Part shown: positions 17,388 to 26,719 of the stretch, one piece after another | Layout: every line of letters begins with the position of its first letter | Numbering within the stretch: position 1 is the stretch's first letter | Source: Acidisoma sp. PAMC 29798 | GTDB taxonomy: Bacteria; Pseudomonadota; Alphaproteobacteria; Acetobacterales; Acetobacteraceae | DNA: 64,000 nt | Assembly (NCBI RefSeq): GCF_030252425.1 | Contig: NZ_CP126997.1 | Location: 1-64,000 of the forward strand | Reading direction: 5' to 3' | Notes under the pieces: model-generated | Database searches by the model: none | What the model was told of the DNA's origin: nothing | What the model saw: only the letters and a program-made list of their open reading frames with translations | Made by a program: the position numbers and the translations under genes

Positions 17388-17546
17388 TTAAAGCCTCTCT
17401 CGCAACGCGGCGCGAGCGTAAAACAGTCGCTTGAGAAGATCGCCAAGTTGCCCGATCGCTGCCTTGTCAAAGCTAGGGTCCGGCGCATCCGTACCGGGAC
17501 ACCAGCCAGCGAGCATTTGCAGTGTTCGTGTCAGCGTGACTGCCCC
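17388..17546 (-). pseudogene. C-terminal remnant of an unknown protein
   Basis: About 50 codons ending AIGQLGDLLKRLFYARAALRERL and a TAA, upstream of the broken methyltransferase gene on the same strand. A stop precedes it and no start with a ribosome site is present. It looks like the tail of a gene in the same lost operon; the family is not recognisable. Confidence 0.35.
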
Positions 17547-17707
17547 TTAACTGATGTTAACGATCCTGCCTTTTATCCTGATGCTCCGCAATGGCGGGGA
17601 TTCGCCTCGGCTGGCTTCGCCGGAGGCCCACCGCTGGTTCCCCTGCCTCCGGCGAGGCCGCCATAACGCTTGCAGCAGGAGTTTTAGTTCTGCTAAAGAA
17701 CCTCTCA

Positions 17708-17905
17708 ATGCCAGATCTCAGACGTCTTTTTCGAGCGAGCGGCAAGCGCCAGCGCGATATCGCCAAGGCGGTCGGCCGGAGCGAGGGTGCCGTCAGCCAA
17801 TGGGTGAGCGGGGAACGTGAAATCCCGGCCGACCTGGCGCTGAGGATCGAGACCTTTACGGGCATTCCGCGTGCTTATCTGAGACCAGACCTGTGGGAGA
17901 CAAGA
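17708..17905 (+). other. YdaS-like HTH segment in frame with cysD
   Basis: Sixty-six codons from an ATG at 17708 run without a stop into cysD. They encode [20 protein letters not shown], then [20 protein letters not shown], then [14 protein letters not shown]: the Cro/YdaS-type helix-turn-helix including the hallmark LRPD tail. The site upstream of this ATG is poor. It could be a domain fused to CysD, or a separately acquired regulator gene whose stop codon was lost. CysD has its own good ribosome site at 17906. Confidence 0.6.
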
Positions 17906-18832
17906 ATGCCGGATGCCGCGACGATCGAGCCAAAGCTATCTCTTACGCATCTGCAACGGCTCGAAGCCGAAAGCATTCACATCATGCGGGAGGTTGCCGC
18001 CGAGGCCGAGAAGCCGGTGATGCTCTATTCCATCGGCAAGGACAGCGCGGTCATGCTGCACCTGGCGATGAAAGCCTTCGCGCCCGGCAAGCCCCCCTTC
18101 CCCCTGCTCCATGTCAACACGACCTGGAAGTTTCGCGAAATGATCACATTCCGGGATCGGCGCGTCAAGGAACTCGGATTAGAGCTCCTCGAATGGATCA
18201 ACCAGGATGGGATCGCGCGCGGCATCAACCCCTTCGATCATGGCGGCGCCTATACCGACATCATGAAGACAGACGCGCTGAAGGCGGCGCTCGATCATCA
18301 CGGTTTCGATGTGGCGTTCGGCGGTGCACGCCGCGACGAGGAGAAAAGCCGCGCCAAGGAGCGCATCTTCTCCTTCCGCGCGGCCGGGCATCGCTGGGAT
18401 CCGAAGAGCCAGCGACCGGAGCTCTGGAACCTCTACAACACGCGTAAAAACAAGGGCGAAACGATCCGCGTCTTCCCGCTCTCCAATTGGACCGAGCTGG
18501 ATATCTGGCAGTATATCTATAAGGAAAGCATCCCGATCGTTCCGCTCTATTACGCCGCGCCGCGTCCGGTCGTGGAGTACAACGGCATGACGGTGATGGT
18601 CGATGATGAGCGGATGCGTGTCCCGGAAGGCGGAGCGCCGGAAATGAGGAGCATCCGTTTCCGCACCCTCGGCTGCTATCCGCTCACCGGCGCCGTCGAA
18701 AGTCAGGCCGATACGCTGCCCGAAATCATCCAGGAAATGCTGCTCACCACGACCAGTGAGCGTCAGGGTCGCGCCATCGATCGTGACGGTGCCGCAAGCA
18801 TGGAAAAGAAGAAGCAGGAGGGCTACTTCTGA
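17906..18832 (+). CDS. cysD: Sulfate adenylyltransferase subunit 2 (CysD)
   Basis: The protein is 308 residues from ATG 17906, which has GGGAG 6 bp upstream; family members are about 300 residues. It belongs to the PP-loop ATP pyrophosphatase superfamily with the signature [13 protein letters not shown] (residues 41-53), plus [33 protein letters not shown] and [12 protein letters not shown], all CysD hallmarks. It forms APS from ATP and sulfate together with the GTPase CysN. The stop overlaps the cysNC start by one base (TGATG), so the two are translationally coupled. An upstream in-frame HTH of 66 codons could extend it to 374 residues. Confidence 0.95.
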   Translation: MPDAATIEPKLSLTHLQRLEAESIHIMREVAAEAEKPVMLYSIGKDSAVMLHLAMKAFAPGKPPFPLLHVNTTWKFREMITFRDRRVKELGLELLEWINQDGIARGINPFDHGGAYTDIMKTDALKAALDHHGFDVAFGGARRDEEKSRAKERIFSFRAAGHRWDPKSQRPELWNLYNTRKNKGETIRVFPLSNWTELDIWQYIYKESIPIVPLYYAAPRPVVEYNGMTVMVDDERMRVPEGGAPEMRSIRFRTLGCYPLTGAVESQADTLPEIIQEMLLTTTSERQGRAIDRDGAASMEKKKQEGYF

Positions 18833-20742
18833 TGGACGCCCAGAACGACCTCCTCTCCACCGATATCGAAGCCTATCTCAAGCAGCATGAAGAGAAGAGC
18901 CTGCTGCGCTTTATCACCTGCGGGTCCGTCGATGACGGTAAATCGACGCTGATCGGCCGGCTTCTGTACGATAGCCGGATGATCTTTGAAGATCAGCTCG
19001 CGGCCCTCGAAGCCGATTCCAAGAAGATGGGCACGCAGGGCCAGAATATCGACTTCGCCCTGTTGGTCGACGGCCTCGCCGCCGAGCGCGAACAGGGCAT
19101 CACCATCGACGTGGCCTATCGCTTTTTTGCCACGGAAAAGCGCAAATTTATCGTAGCCGATACTCCCGGCCATGAGCAGTATACCCGGAACATGGTGACC
19201 GGAGCGTCCACCGCCGATCTCGCCATTATCCTGATCGACGCGCGCCGTGGCGTGCTGACGCAGACGCGGCGTCATTCCTACCTCGCCTCGCTCGTCGGCA
19301 TCCGCAACATCGTCCTCGCCATCAACAAGATGGATCTGGTGAACTACAGCCAGGAGGTCTTCAACCGCATCCTCGGCGACTACATGAATTTCGCAGGCAG
19401 TCTCTCGCTCGAGACGATCGTTGCGATTCCTATGTCAGCCCTCGCCGGCGACAATATCACCGAAAAGAGCGGCAATACGCCCTGGTATATGGGGCCGCCG
19501 CTGCTCAGCTATCTGGAGACGGTGATAACCCGAAGCGCCGATGGCACGGCCTCGTTCCGCATGCCCGTGCAGTGGGTCAACCGCCCGAACCAGGATTTTC
19601 GTGGCTTTTCGGGGCTGGTGGCAGCAGGCGCCGTGAAGCCGGGGGACGTCGTGCGGGTCATGCCCTCGGGCCGCGAAAGCCGCGTCGCCCGCGTCTTCCT
19701 GGATGGGGACATGCCCTTGGCCGTCGCCGGCCAGTCGGTCACCATCACGCTCGCGGATGAGATCGATTGCAGCCGCGGCGATGTTCTGACCGGCGTCGAT
19801 GACCCGATCGAGGTCTCCGATCAGTTCGAGGTCACGGTGGTCTGGATGAACGAAACAGCCATGCTGCCGGCGCGCAGTTATCTGCTCAAGCTCGGCACCA
19901 AAACAGTGGTCGCCTCGGTCACCGCGCTCAAGCACAAGGTCAATGTGAATACGCTGGAGCAGGTGGCCTCCAAGCAGCTGGCCATGAACGAGATCGGCCT
20001 TTGCAACCTCAGCCTGAGCCAGCCCATCGCCTTCGACCCCTATGAGAAGAACCGTGAGACCGGCGGCTTCATTCTGATCGACCGTTTCACGAACGAGACG
20101 GTCGCGGCAGGCTTTATCCATTTCGCATTGCGACGCGCCCAGAATATTCATTGGCAGGCGATCGGAATCGATCGGGCGGCGCGTGCCGCCCAGAAGGACC
20201 AGAAGGCCTTCGTTGTCTGGTTCACCGGCCTCTCGGGCGCTGGCAAATCGACCATCGCGACGATCGTGGAGCGCCGTCTACACGAGCTTGGCAAGCATTC
20301 CGCTATGCTGGATGGTGACAATGTGCGCCATCGGTTGAACCGGGATCTCGGCTTCACCGATGGCGACCGTGTGGAGAATATTCGCCGCGTCGGGGAGGTG
20401 GCACGCCTGATGACTGATTCCGGCCTCATCGTGCTGGTCTCGTTCATCTCCCCCTTTCGGTCGGAGCGGCAGATGGCGCGCGAGTTGCTGCCTGAGGGCG
20501 AATTTCTGGAGGTCTTCATCGACACGCCGCTCGCGGTGGCCGAGGAACGGGATCCGAAGGGCCTCTACAAAAAGGCGCGGCGGGGCGAGATCAAGAATTT
20601 TACCGGCATCTCCAGCCCCTATGAAGCACCGGAGGATCCTGAGATCCGTCTCGACACCACGTCGCTAACCCCGGAGCAGGCCGCCAGCCGCATCATCGAT
20701 GCCCTGAGCGGGCGCGGCCTGCTGCAGGCCACCTCCCTATGA
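18832..20742 (+). CDS. cysNC: Bifunctional CysN/CysC: sulfate adenylyltransferase GTPase subunit and APS kinase
   Basis: The protein is 636 residues. Residues 1 to about 440 are the CysN GTPase: P-loop GSVDDGKST (31-39), [12 protein letters not shown], then the EF-Tu-like beta-barrel domains. The C-terminal 180 residues are APS kinase with [27 protein letters not shown] and [20 protein letters not shown]. It couples GTP hydrolysis to APS synthesis and then phosphorylates APS to PAPS, the sulfuryl donor used by sulfotransferases. It overlaps cysD by one base and cysQ by four (ATGA). Both halves look intact. Confidence 0.95.
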   Translation: MDAQNDLLSTDIEAYLKQHEEKSLLRFITCGSVDDGKSTLIGRLLYDSRMIFEDQLAALEADSKKMGTQGQNIDFALLVDGLAAEREQGITIDVAYRFFATEKRKFIVADTPGHEQYTRNMVTGASTADLAIILIDARRGVLTQTRRHSYLASLVGIRNIVLAINKMDLVNYSQEVFNRILGDYMNFAGSLSLETIVAIPMSALAGDNITEKSGNTPWYMGPPLLSYLETVITRSADGTASFRMPVQWVNRPNQDFRGFSGLVAAGAVKPGDVVRVMPSGRESRVARVFLDGDMPLAVAGQSVTITLADEIDCSRGDVLTGVDDPIEVSDQFEVTVVWMNETAMLPARSYLLKLGTKTVVASVTALKHKVNVNTLEQVASKQLAMNEIGLCNLSLSQPIAFDPYEKNRETGGFILIDRFTNETVAAGFIHFALRRAQNIHWQAIGIDRAARAAQKDQKAFVVWFTGLSGAGKSTIATIVERRLHELGKHSAMLDGDNVRHRLNRDLGFTDGDRVENIRRVGEVARLMTDSGLIVLVSFISPFRSERQMARELLPEGEFLEVFIDTPLAVAEERDPKGLYKKARRGEIKNFTGISSPYEAPEDPEIRLDTTSLTPEQAASRIIDALSGRGLLQATSL

Positions 20743-21530
20743 GAGAGGATGGCCCGAAGACCCTCTGTCGCGCCAGCCTGCTGGCCGCCATCAGGCCTGT
20801 GGCCGAGGAAGCTGGACGCGCAGCGCTCGCCTTCTACGGCGATAAGGCTGAGGTGCGGGAAAAGGCTGACGGTAGCCCGGTGACCTTGGCGGATGAGGCT
20901 GCGGAAGCCGTCATTCTGCCGGCACTCCGCGCGCTCACGCCCACAATCCCGGTGGTCTCGGAAGAGGAGGTCGCCCTGGGCCTTGGGCCGTCCCACGTCG
21001 GTGCCCGTTTCTGGCTCGTCGATCCGCTGGATGGGACGAAGGAGTTCCTCAGCGGCAATGGCGAATTCACTGTCAACATCGCCCTGATCGAGGATGGCCG
21101 GCCGGTGCTCGGCATCGTCGTGGCGCCTGCTCTGGGCGAGACCTATGGCGGCACGGATGGCCAGGCCTATGTGATCGATGCGGCCGGCGAACGGAAGATC
21201 CTGTGCCGCCGCCCGCCGGCGGAGGGGGAAACGGTGGTCGGCTCCCGCTCTCACGGCGATGCAACCGCGATGGACGCCTTCCTCAAAGATCGCCGGGTCG
21301 CCGCGTTCCGGGCGGCCGGAAGCTCGCTAAAACTCTGCCTCATCGCGCGTGGCGATGCCGATCTCTATCCTCGCCTCGGCACCACCATGGAATGGGATAT
21401 CGCGGCGGGGCATGCGGTGCTTGCGGCTGCTGGCGGCCGCGTCACCACGGTGGACGGCAGCGTCTTCGTCTATGGGAAGCCGGATTTCCGCAATCCCCAT
21501 TTCGTAGCTCATGGCGCGGGTTCGGCCTGA
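20739..21530 (+). CDS. cysQ: 3'(2'),5'-bisphosphate nucleotidase CysQ
   Basis: The protein is 263 residues of the inositol-monophosphatase-like fold. Metal-binding motifs are present: VVSEEE, the signature [20 protein letters not shown], and the C-terminal [15 protein letters not shown]. It hydrolyses PAP (from PAPS-using reactions) to AMP, preventing product inhibition. The ATG overlaps the cysNC stop by four bases, so it belongs to the same operon. Making PAPS and removing PAP together fits a replicon that also encodes a sulfotransferase. Confidence 0.93.
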   Translation: MREDGPKTLCRASLLAAIRPVAEEAGRAALAFYGDKAEVREKADGSPVTLADEAAEAVILPALRALTPTIPVVSEEEVALGLGPSHVGARFWLVDPLDGTKEFLSGNGEFTVNIALIEDGRPVLGIVVAPALGETYGGTDGQAYVIDAAGERKILCRRPPAEGETVVGSRSHGDATAMDAFLKDRRVAAFRAAGSSLKLCLIARGDADLYPRLGTTMEWDIAAGHAVLAAAGGRVTTVDGSVFVYGKPDFRNPHFVAHGAGSA

Positions 21531-21620
21531 GCGCCACCCACCACGCCAGAACGCCAATCGTGCAAACCGCGGCCCCCGCTGGGCTTGTGCCTTCTGCCGA
21601 CAAGAGGATTGGTAAGCGTC

Positions 21621-22394
21621 ATGTTTATTTCCTTTGCCCATATACTGTCGGGATTTTTTGTCGGTCTGCTGGTCGGCGTCACCGGGGTCGGCGGCGGCTC
21701 GTTGATGACACCGCTACTCATTCTGTTCTTCGGCATTCATTCTTCGACCGCCGTCGGCAGCGATCTTCTCTATGCCGCGACGACCAAGGCGGTCGGCACC
21801 AGCGTACACGGTTGGCGCGGCAGTGTGGATTGGCGCATCGTGGGCAGGCTGATGACCGGCAGCGTGCCGCTGACGCTGATCACGATAATCCTCTGCTCGC
21901 TGCTCGGGGTCGCGCATCAAAAATCACACTTCCTCAATGATGCCCTGGGCATCGTCCTTGTCATCACCGCTTGCTTTGTCATCTTCCAAGCGCAGGTGAC
22001 GCGCATCTTCGCGGGCTCTCTAGGCGAGCTCGGGGAGCGGCAGCGGGCGCTGCTGACAGTGTTTGTCGGCGCGATCCTCGGCATCATGGTGACACTCACT
22101 TCGGTTGGCGCCGGTGCAATCGGCGTTACCGCGCTCATCGTGCTCTATCCGAAGCTATCGCCGACGCGAATTGTGGGCTCCGACATCGCCCATGCCGTGC
22201 CGCTGACGCTGCTCGCAGGCATCGGCCATTGGTGGTTAGGAGACGTTAACTTTAGCCTGGTGGGCGCCCTGCTCATTGGCTCGATACCTGGTGTCATTCT
22301 GGGCAGCCTATGGTCGACCCGGATGCCGGATCGCGCATTGCGCGTCGCCATGGCCGCCGTCCTGCTGGTGGTGGGCGTCCGTCTCGTCGCCTGA
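21621..22394 (+). CDS. TauE/SafE-family membrane transporter
   Basis: The protein is 257 residues from the only ATG in the region; a TTG 12 codons upstream is an alternative. It is very hydrophobic with about eight membrane segments, and the two TauE/SafE half repeats each begin with the family's Gly-rich helix (GFFVGLLVGVTGVGGGSLMT; VGAILGIMVTLTSVGAGAIG). The family exports or imports sulfur compounds such as sulfite, sulfoacetate or thiosulfate. It lies 90 bp after cysQ in the same direction, so it is probably the last gene of the sulfate-activation operon, perhaps for sulfate/sulfite movement. Confidence 0.88.
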   Translation: MFISFAHILSGFFVGLLVGVTGVGGGSLMTPLLILFFGIHSSTAVGSDLLYAATTKAVGTSVHGWRGSVDWRIVGRLMTGSVPLTLITIILCSLLGVAHQKSHFLNDALGIVLVITACFVIFQAQVTRIFAGSLGELGERQRALLTVFVGAILGIMVTLTSVGAGAIGVTALIVLYPKLSPTRIVGSDIAHAVPLTLLAGIGHWWLGDVNFSLVGALLIGSIPGVILGSLWSTRMPDRALRVAMAAVLLVVGVRLVA

Positions 22395-22425
22395 GATGTC
22401 GCTGACCCCACCGGCCAAGAATGTC

Positions 22426-22490
22426 CCGCGACGAGACCCGCAATCACGGTGCGCTACCTGCCTATCTGCCGCGCTACGAGATGGTGATCA
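22426..22490 (+). mobile_element. IS66 tnpC scrap
   Basis: Twenty codons read DETRNHGALPAYLPRYEMVI, matching the conserved segment of IS66 TnpC before its zinc-binding region. Nothing else of that gene remains. Confidence 0.55.
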
Positions 22491-22493
22491 ACG

Positions 22494-22610
22494 TATACTG
22501 CTTGCGCCATGTATAGATCAGCCCCGTGCCAATGCCATGCCGGTCGGCCACGACCTGCGCCACCGAACCAGGCGACAAGGTCTCGCGAACGATGGCCAGC
22601 TTGGCTGCTG
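22494..22610 (-). mobile_element. IS66 tnpA scrap
   Basis: The minus strand reads AAKLAIVRETLSPGSVAQVV then HGIGTGLIYTWRKQ, the HTH of an IS66 TnpA (OrfA). It lies back to back with the tnpC scrap, indicating rearranged IS66 debris. Confidence 0.6.
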
Positions 22611-22776
22611 TCAGTTTTCCGTAACTAAGAGAATGAAACTCGCAGCGAAATCAGCAACTTGATCTTTCTCTATGAGAATGACGGAGGGATTTTGCCCTTA
22701 ACCAGGAAAACTGTCATTAAGCCAGTCTGGTCATCCGGTAGGTCGGAATTTGCGCCAAAAAGAACGATTTAGACAG

Positions 22777-23326
22777 GCCACGATCTCGACACCCGGGTGA
22801 TCACGCAGCCAAGCGGCGACAGTGGCGGCCTCACGGTCAGGCAAAAGATCGACCACGTCGTTCGTCTCGAGGTCCACCAGCACCGTGCCGTAGCGACGAC
22901 CCCGCCGCCATGCCCAGTCGTCGATGCCGAGAACACGAGGCGTACGACCGATCTCAGAAGGTCGAAGGGCCGAAGCTAGACGCAGCAGTGTATCCGGACT
23001 CGTCGGCGCCGAGATCCGTGCCGCTAAGCGCGCTCCGGCTTCGCCGCCGAGCGCAGGACCAAGCTGTTGCTGGAGATCTCGCAATCGCGCGGTCCGACGG
23101 CTAGCAGGCCTTGCCACGTCCATCAGGCGCTCCGCGAATGTACGGCGAGTGCAGTGGCGATTCACGCAATGAAACCGCCGCGCAGCGACGCGGAGCGTTA
23201 CCGGCCGACCCAGCCACGGCAGGTCGTGCAGCAGACGTCGATACGTGCTGTGAATGCGTCGCGACAGATTGCGGCAGACCGGGCATTCCGCCGATGCTGA
23301 TCGAGGCACTACTTCAATTAAGACCC
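22777..23326 (-). pseudogene. ISL3-family transposase, N-terminal part
   Basis: It reads [20 protein letters not shown] (zinc finger), then [20 protein letters not shown], and [20 protein letters not shown], ending at HPGVEIVA, where the intact copy continues RDRAGAYADG. The C-terminal half is deleted and its first codons are separated by the IS66 insertion. Confidence 0.85.
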
Positions 23327-23397
23327 GATAAAGTGTAAGCATTCGGCGTAGGCCGCAGGGCTATTGTGGATCGCTCGACAGTTTGATCTGGTGCTGA

Positions 23398-25060
23398 TCA
23401 GGCAGCGAGAGCGGATGCCATCGGCCTCCAGTTCCATGGCAGCAGCTCGTCAAGGCGATGCGCGGGGTGGGCGGCGATCCGGCCAGGACGTCGGCGAGCC
23501 AGGCCTGAGGATCGATGTTATTCATCTTTGCCGTGACGATGAGGCTGTACATGGCAGCAGCCCGCTGGCCACCGCGATCGGAGCCGCAGAACATCCACGA
23601 TTTCCGCCCGAGAGCTATGCCGCGTAGCGCGCGTTCGGCCGCATTGTTCGACAGGCACACACGCCCGTCTGTCAGGAACAGGGTAAAGGCGTCCCAACGT
23701 TTGAGTATGTAGTCGATGGCTTTGGCGAGGTCATGAGCCGAAGAGAGCTTGGCGCGTTGCTCGCACAAATAAACACGAAGCTCATCGACGAGCGGTCTGC
23801 TCAGTTTCTCGCGAACCACCCGCCGTTCTTCGGCGGTTTTGCCGTTGATGGGTCTCTCGATATCGAACAGCGCGTCGATGCGGCGCACGACCTCGATCGC
23901 GATGGGAGAGAGCATAATCACCTTCTTGCCCGCAGCCTGTCGTCGGGCGTTCTCCTCAAGATCGGCCATCGCGAAGAACGGACGCCGGGCATGAACCCAA
24001 CATCCTGCCTCCAAGATGAGACCCGGACTTCGGTCGAGTAGGTAGAGTTTGCGGTATCCATCAAAGGCGTCAGCCTGGAAGAGTCCAGCATAGTTGGCCA
24101 AATGACTCTGCGGATGTTCGCCTTTCCGGTCGCGCGAATAATAGAACATCGCCGCAGGCGGCGATGTTCCGCCGAACGGCTTGTCGTCACGCACATAAAC
24201 CCAGCAGCGACCCGTATCGGTCTTTCCCTTGGCGAGCACCGGCACCGTCGTGTCATCGCCATGGAGGCGTTCTGCCGCCATGACGTGGGCCTCGATCAGC
24301 TTCAAGATAGGAACCAGAACTGTGCAGCACGAGCCTACGGCGTCCGCCATGGTCGACAGGCTGATCGACACGCCTTCCAGGGCGTAGCGCTCGGCCTGCC
24401 GGTTCAGAGGCTGATGCTGACCGAACTTCTCGAACAGGATCATCGCTAGGAGGTTTGCCCCCGCCCATCCCCTGGCGATTACATGGAAGGGCGCCGGTGC
24501 CTGGCTAATCTTCTCGCAGTCCCGGCAGGTGAACTTTTCGCGTACCGTCTCGATACCTTCCACTGACGCGGAATCGATTCCAGGCTCTTGGTCACGTCCT
24601 CGCCCAGCTTGCGCAGCCGCTTCCCGCCACAGCAGTCGCACGCGGCTGGCGGGTCAACGACCACGCGCTCGCGAGGAAGGTGTTCGGGGAAGGTATTTCG
24701 CTCGGGGCGCTTACGCTTGAAGCCCGCCACCGTGGTGACCTTGGCAATGGCGATTTCGGCGGCCAATTCATCTTCGGTCGCGCTCGCTTCCAACTCCTCG
24801 AACTGTAGCGCCAGTTGATCGATGAGCTGGGACGATCTCTCCGAACGGGGGCCGTAGAGTTGACGCTCCAACTTGGCAATCCGCAGCTTCTGATGTGCGA
24901 TCATGGCCAGGTCGGCCGAGGCGCGGGCTCGGGCGACAGCGAGTTCTGCGGCCCTCACGTCACGCTCCGCGGCCAGTTCCCGCATCTTGGCGCGCTCGAT
25001 CGTCAGCGCCGCTTTCAGCGCGTCGATATCGTCCGGAAGGTCGGAGAGGTCGGCGTCCAT
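23398..25060 (-). pseudogene. tnpC: IS66 TnpC transposase, frameshifted
   Basis: The N-terminal part (MDADLSDLPDDIDALKAALT) runs to SIPRQWKV, where one base is missing near 24554 compared with the intact copy. The other frame continues TVREKFTCRDCEKISQAPAP through HGDDTTVPVLAKGKTDTGRC to NNAAERALRGIALGRKSWMF. A second one-base loss near 23481 scrambles the last codons. Two independent frameshifts make it non-functional. Confidence 0.9.
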
Positions 25061-25126
25061 GACCCCGATTGAATCATGAATCTCGGGCGATTAGTACCCG
25101 TTTTATGCCGAGTAGGGCCTTTTTGG

Positions 25127-25474
25127 CTATCCCGCGCTCGCCGGGCGGAAGGTATGGCGAGGGTTCCGCCAGTCGATTCCGTCGAGCATGTAGCCCAATT
25201 GTGCCGCTGAGATCGCCACCACGCCATCCGCGGGCGATGGCCAGGTGAAGCGACTTTTCTCCAACCGCTTGGCATAGAGCGACATCCCGACACCGTCATG
25301 CCAAAGGACCTTAATGAGATCGCTTCTGGCCCCTCTGAACACGTAGAGATCGCCCGCGTGCGGATCCCGACCCATGGCTTGTTGAACCTGCAGGGCGAGG
25401 CCGTTCATACCGCGACGCATATCCGTCCGTCCGACCGCCAACCATACGCGCACACTTGCGGGGAATGCGATCAT
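25127..25474 (-). CDS. tnpB: IS66 accessory protein TnpB
   Basis: The protein is 115 residues with the family signature VRVWLAVGRTDMRRGMNGLA and VLWHDGVGMSLYAKRLEKSR. It is required with TnpA and TnpC for IS66 transposition. It overlaps tnpA by four bases and is intact here although its tnpC is not. Confidence 0.92.
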   Translation of the reverse strand: MIAFPASVRVWLAVGRTDMRRGMNGLALQVQQAMGRDPHAGDLYVFRGARSDLIKVLWHDGVGMSLYAKRLEKSRFTWPSPADGVVAISAAQLGYMLDGIDWRNPRHTFRPASAG

Positions 25475-25845
25475 CGCCGCTCCAACGCATCCAGCACGAC
25501 GCGCAGGGCGGCGGCTTTGATGGTGCCACTGATCCGAACCCGATAACCGCGCGGAAGCTCGATCTCTATGAGGTCGGTTGCGGGCGCCACAGTCGCCACT
25601 ACGGGCTCATCCGGCGTCACGACGAGCGGCACAAGTTGCGGCGACCCCGCAGACGGCTCCTCGCCATAGCGCTTGCGCCAGGTGAAGACCTGGTTGGTGT
25701 TCACGTCGAACTGTCGCGCGACCATCGACACCGATGCCCCTGGCACCAGGGAAGCCGCCACGACCTGCCGCTTGAGCGCTTCAGGCCACGACCTATTCTG
25801 CCGCCGCACGCCCAAATTTGTGTCCATCTTCTCGTTTGTGGACAC
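25471..25845 (-). CDS. tnpA: IS66 accessory protein TnpA
   Basis: The protein is 124 residues with an N-terminal HTH (RSWPEALKRQVVAASLVPGA then SVSMVARQFDVNTNQVFTWR), probably binding the element ends. It is translationally coupled to tnpB and nearly identical to the copy at 46904-47278. Confidence 0.9.
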   Translation of the reverse strand: MSTNEKMDTNLGVRRQNRSWPEALKRQVVAASLVPGASVSMVARQFDVNTNQVFTWRKRYGEEPSAGSPQLVPLVVTPDEPVVATVAPATDLIEIELPRGYRVRISGTIKAAALRVVLDALERR

Positions 25846-26106
25846 TTCCCACCATCACGCTCCGAAGGCCGATAGCCTCTGTGATATCCTCAAATATCGG
25901 AAGGCAGCCGCTGCCGAAGGGATACGATAAAGTGTCGAGACCACCCGGATCACCTTAAGCGAACGCGGAATGAAAGACAGCAAGGCGGAGGACACAGGGA
26001 CGAGCACCATGGACATGAATCCATGTCTCTCCTTGATTCGCCCTCATAGTAAAAGCCTGGGAGCACGGGAAGTGCGGGAGAACCAGTTTCACTCCGGTAT
26101 CAACAG

Positions 26107-26418
26107 TTGGATGGACCAGCACCGAATCTCATCGGAACGCGACGTCTGCAACTCGCCGCTGAAGCTGGCGGCGGTATCGGTCTGCTCATCCTGCCGGACA
26201 CAGATCTCGTTCCGCCGTCTGCCGCCAGGAGCCGATGGCGGGTGTCATCCGCCTTGGCTATCCGGCCCGGCACCCCTTCCTGGAGCCTTTCGCTGCTCCG
26301 CGTCTCCGGCGGCCGTCCCGGCGCGTGGAACGTCTCCTGGGATTGCTCGGCGAAGCAACTCGTCTGCAGCATCGGCGTCGGGCACATGGACAAGCAACCT
26401 TTCCGTTCCGGCGCGTGA
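26107..26418 (+). pseudogene. imuA: imuA 3' remnant
   Basis: The frame reads [20 protein letters not shown], then [14 protein letters not shown], then [17 protein letters not shown]: the C-terminal part of ImuA, the RecA-like accessory protein of the imuA-imuB-dnaE2 translesion cassette. The 5' part is cut off where the ISL3 end lies. The stop overlaps a GTG start of the next remnant. Assignment is from recalled family features. Confidence 0.65.
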
Positions 26419-26657
26419 GAACCCGACGCTACCTCGTGCTGCATCTGCCGCGGTTGGCGACGGACCGCATCCGACATCCTGAGCCTGACCTTAAGGAGCT
26501 CCCGCTCGCTGCTTGGGACACCTTCGGCAACCGTCATCCGCTGACATGTGTCGATGCGACGGGAACCACGCTGCATGCCGTGCGACTGCGGAAATTGCAG
26601 CTTGATCCTACGCATCTGCCGCCGGGACAACCAGATAAGGTCACTCATTGGCGGTAG
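26415..26657 (+). pseudogene. imuB: imuB 5' remnant
   Basis: It starts at GTG 26415, overlapping the imuA stop by four bases (GTGA). It reads RTRRYLVLHLPRLATDRIRH, then WDTFGNRHPLTCVDATGTTL, matching the N-terminus of ImuB, a Y-family polymerase-like protein without catalysis. Resemblance fades after about 55 codons and the rest is missing. Confidence 0.65.
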
Positions 26658-26719
26658 CTCCGACACCACCAATAAGTCAACTGATTGCCGCACCTCAGAC
26701 AATTTAAGAGGTCCTGCGC

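Larger units (their letters stand above)
23335..25925 (-). mobile_element. IS66-family element, copy 2 (defective)
   Basis: The element is 2591 bp with ends beginning GTAAGCATTCGGC and, on the other side (reverse complement), GTATCCCTTCGGC. It is flanked by the 8-bp duplication GATAAAGT (23327-23334 and 25926-25933). It carries tnpA, tnpB and tnpC; tnpC is frameshifted. It is almost identical to the copy at 46824-49418. Confidence 0.92.
22777..26104 (-). mobile_element. Truncated ISL3-family element carrying an IS66
   Basis: The sequence is nearly identical to the intact ISL3 element at 50434-52217, including its right end (...GGGAGAACC to about 26104). The left part is lost: homology breaks at about 22777 in the middle of the transposase. 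An IS66 element (23335-25925) is inserted with an 8-bp duplication GATAAAGT; the intact copy has GATGAAGT there. Confidence 0.85.
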
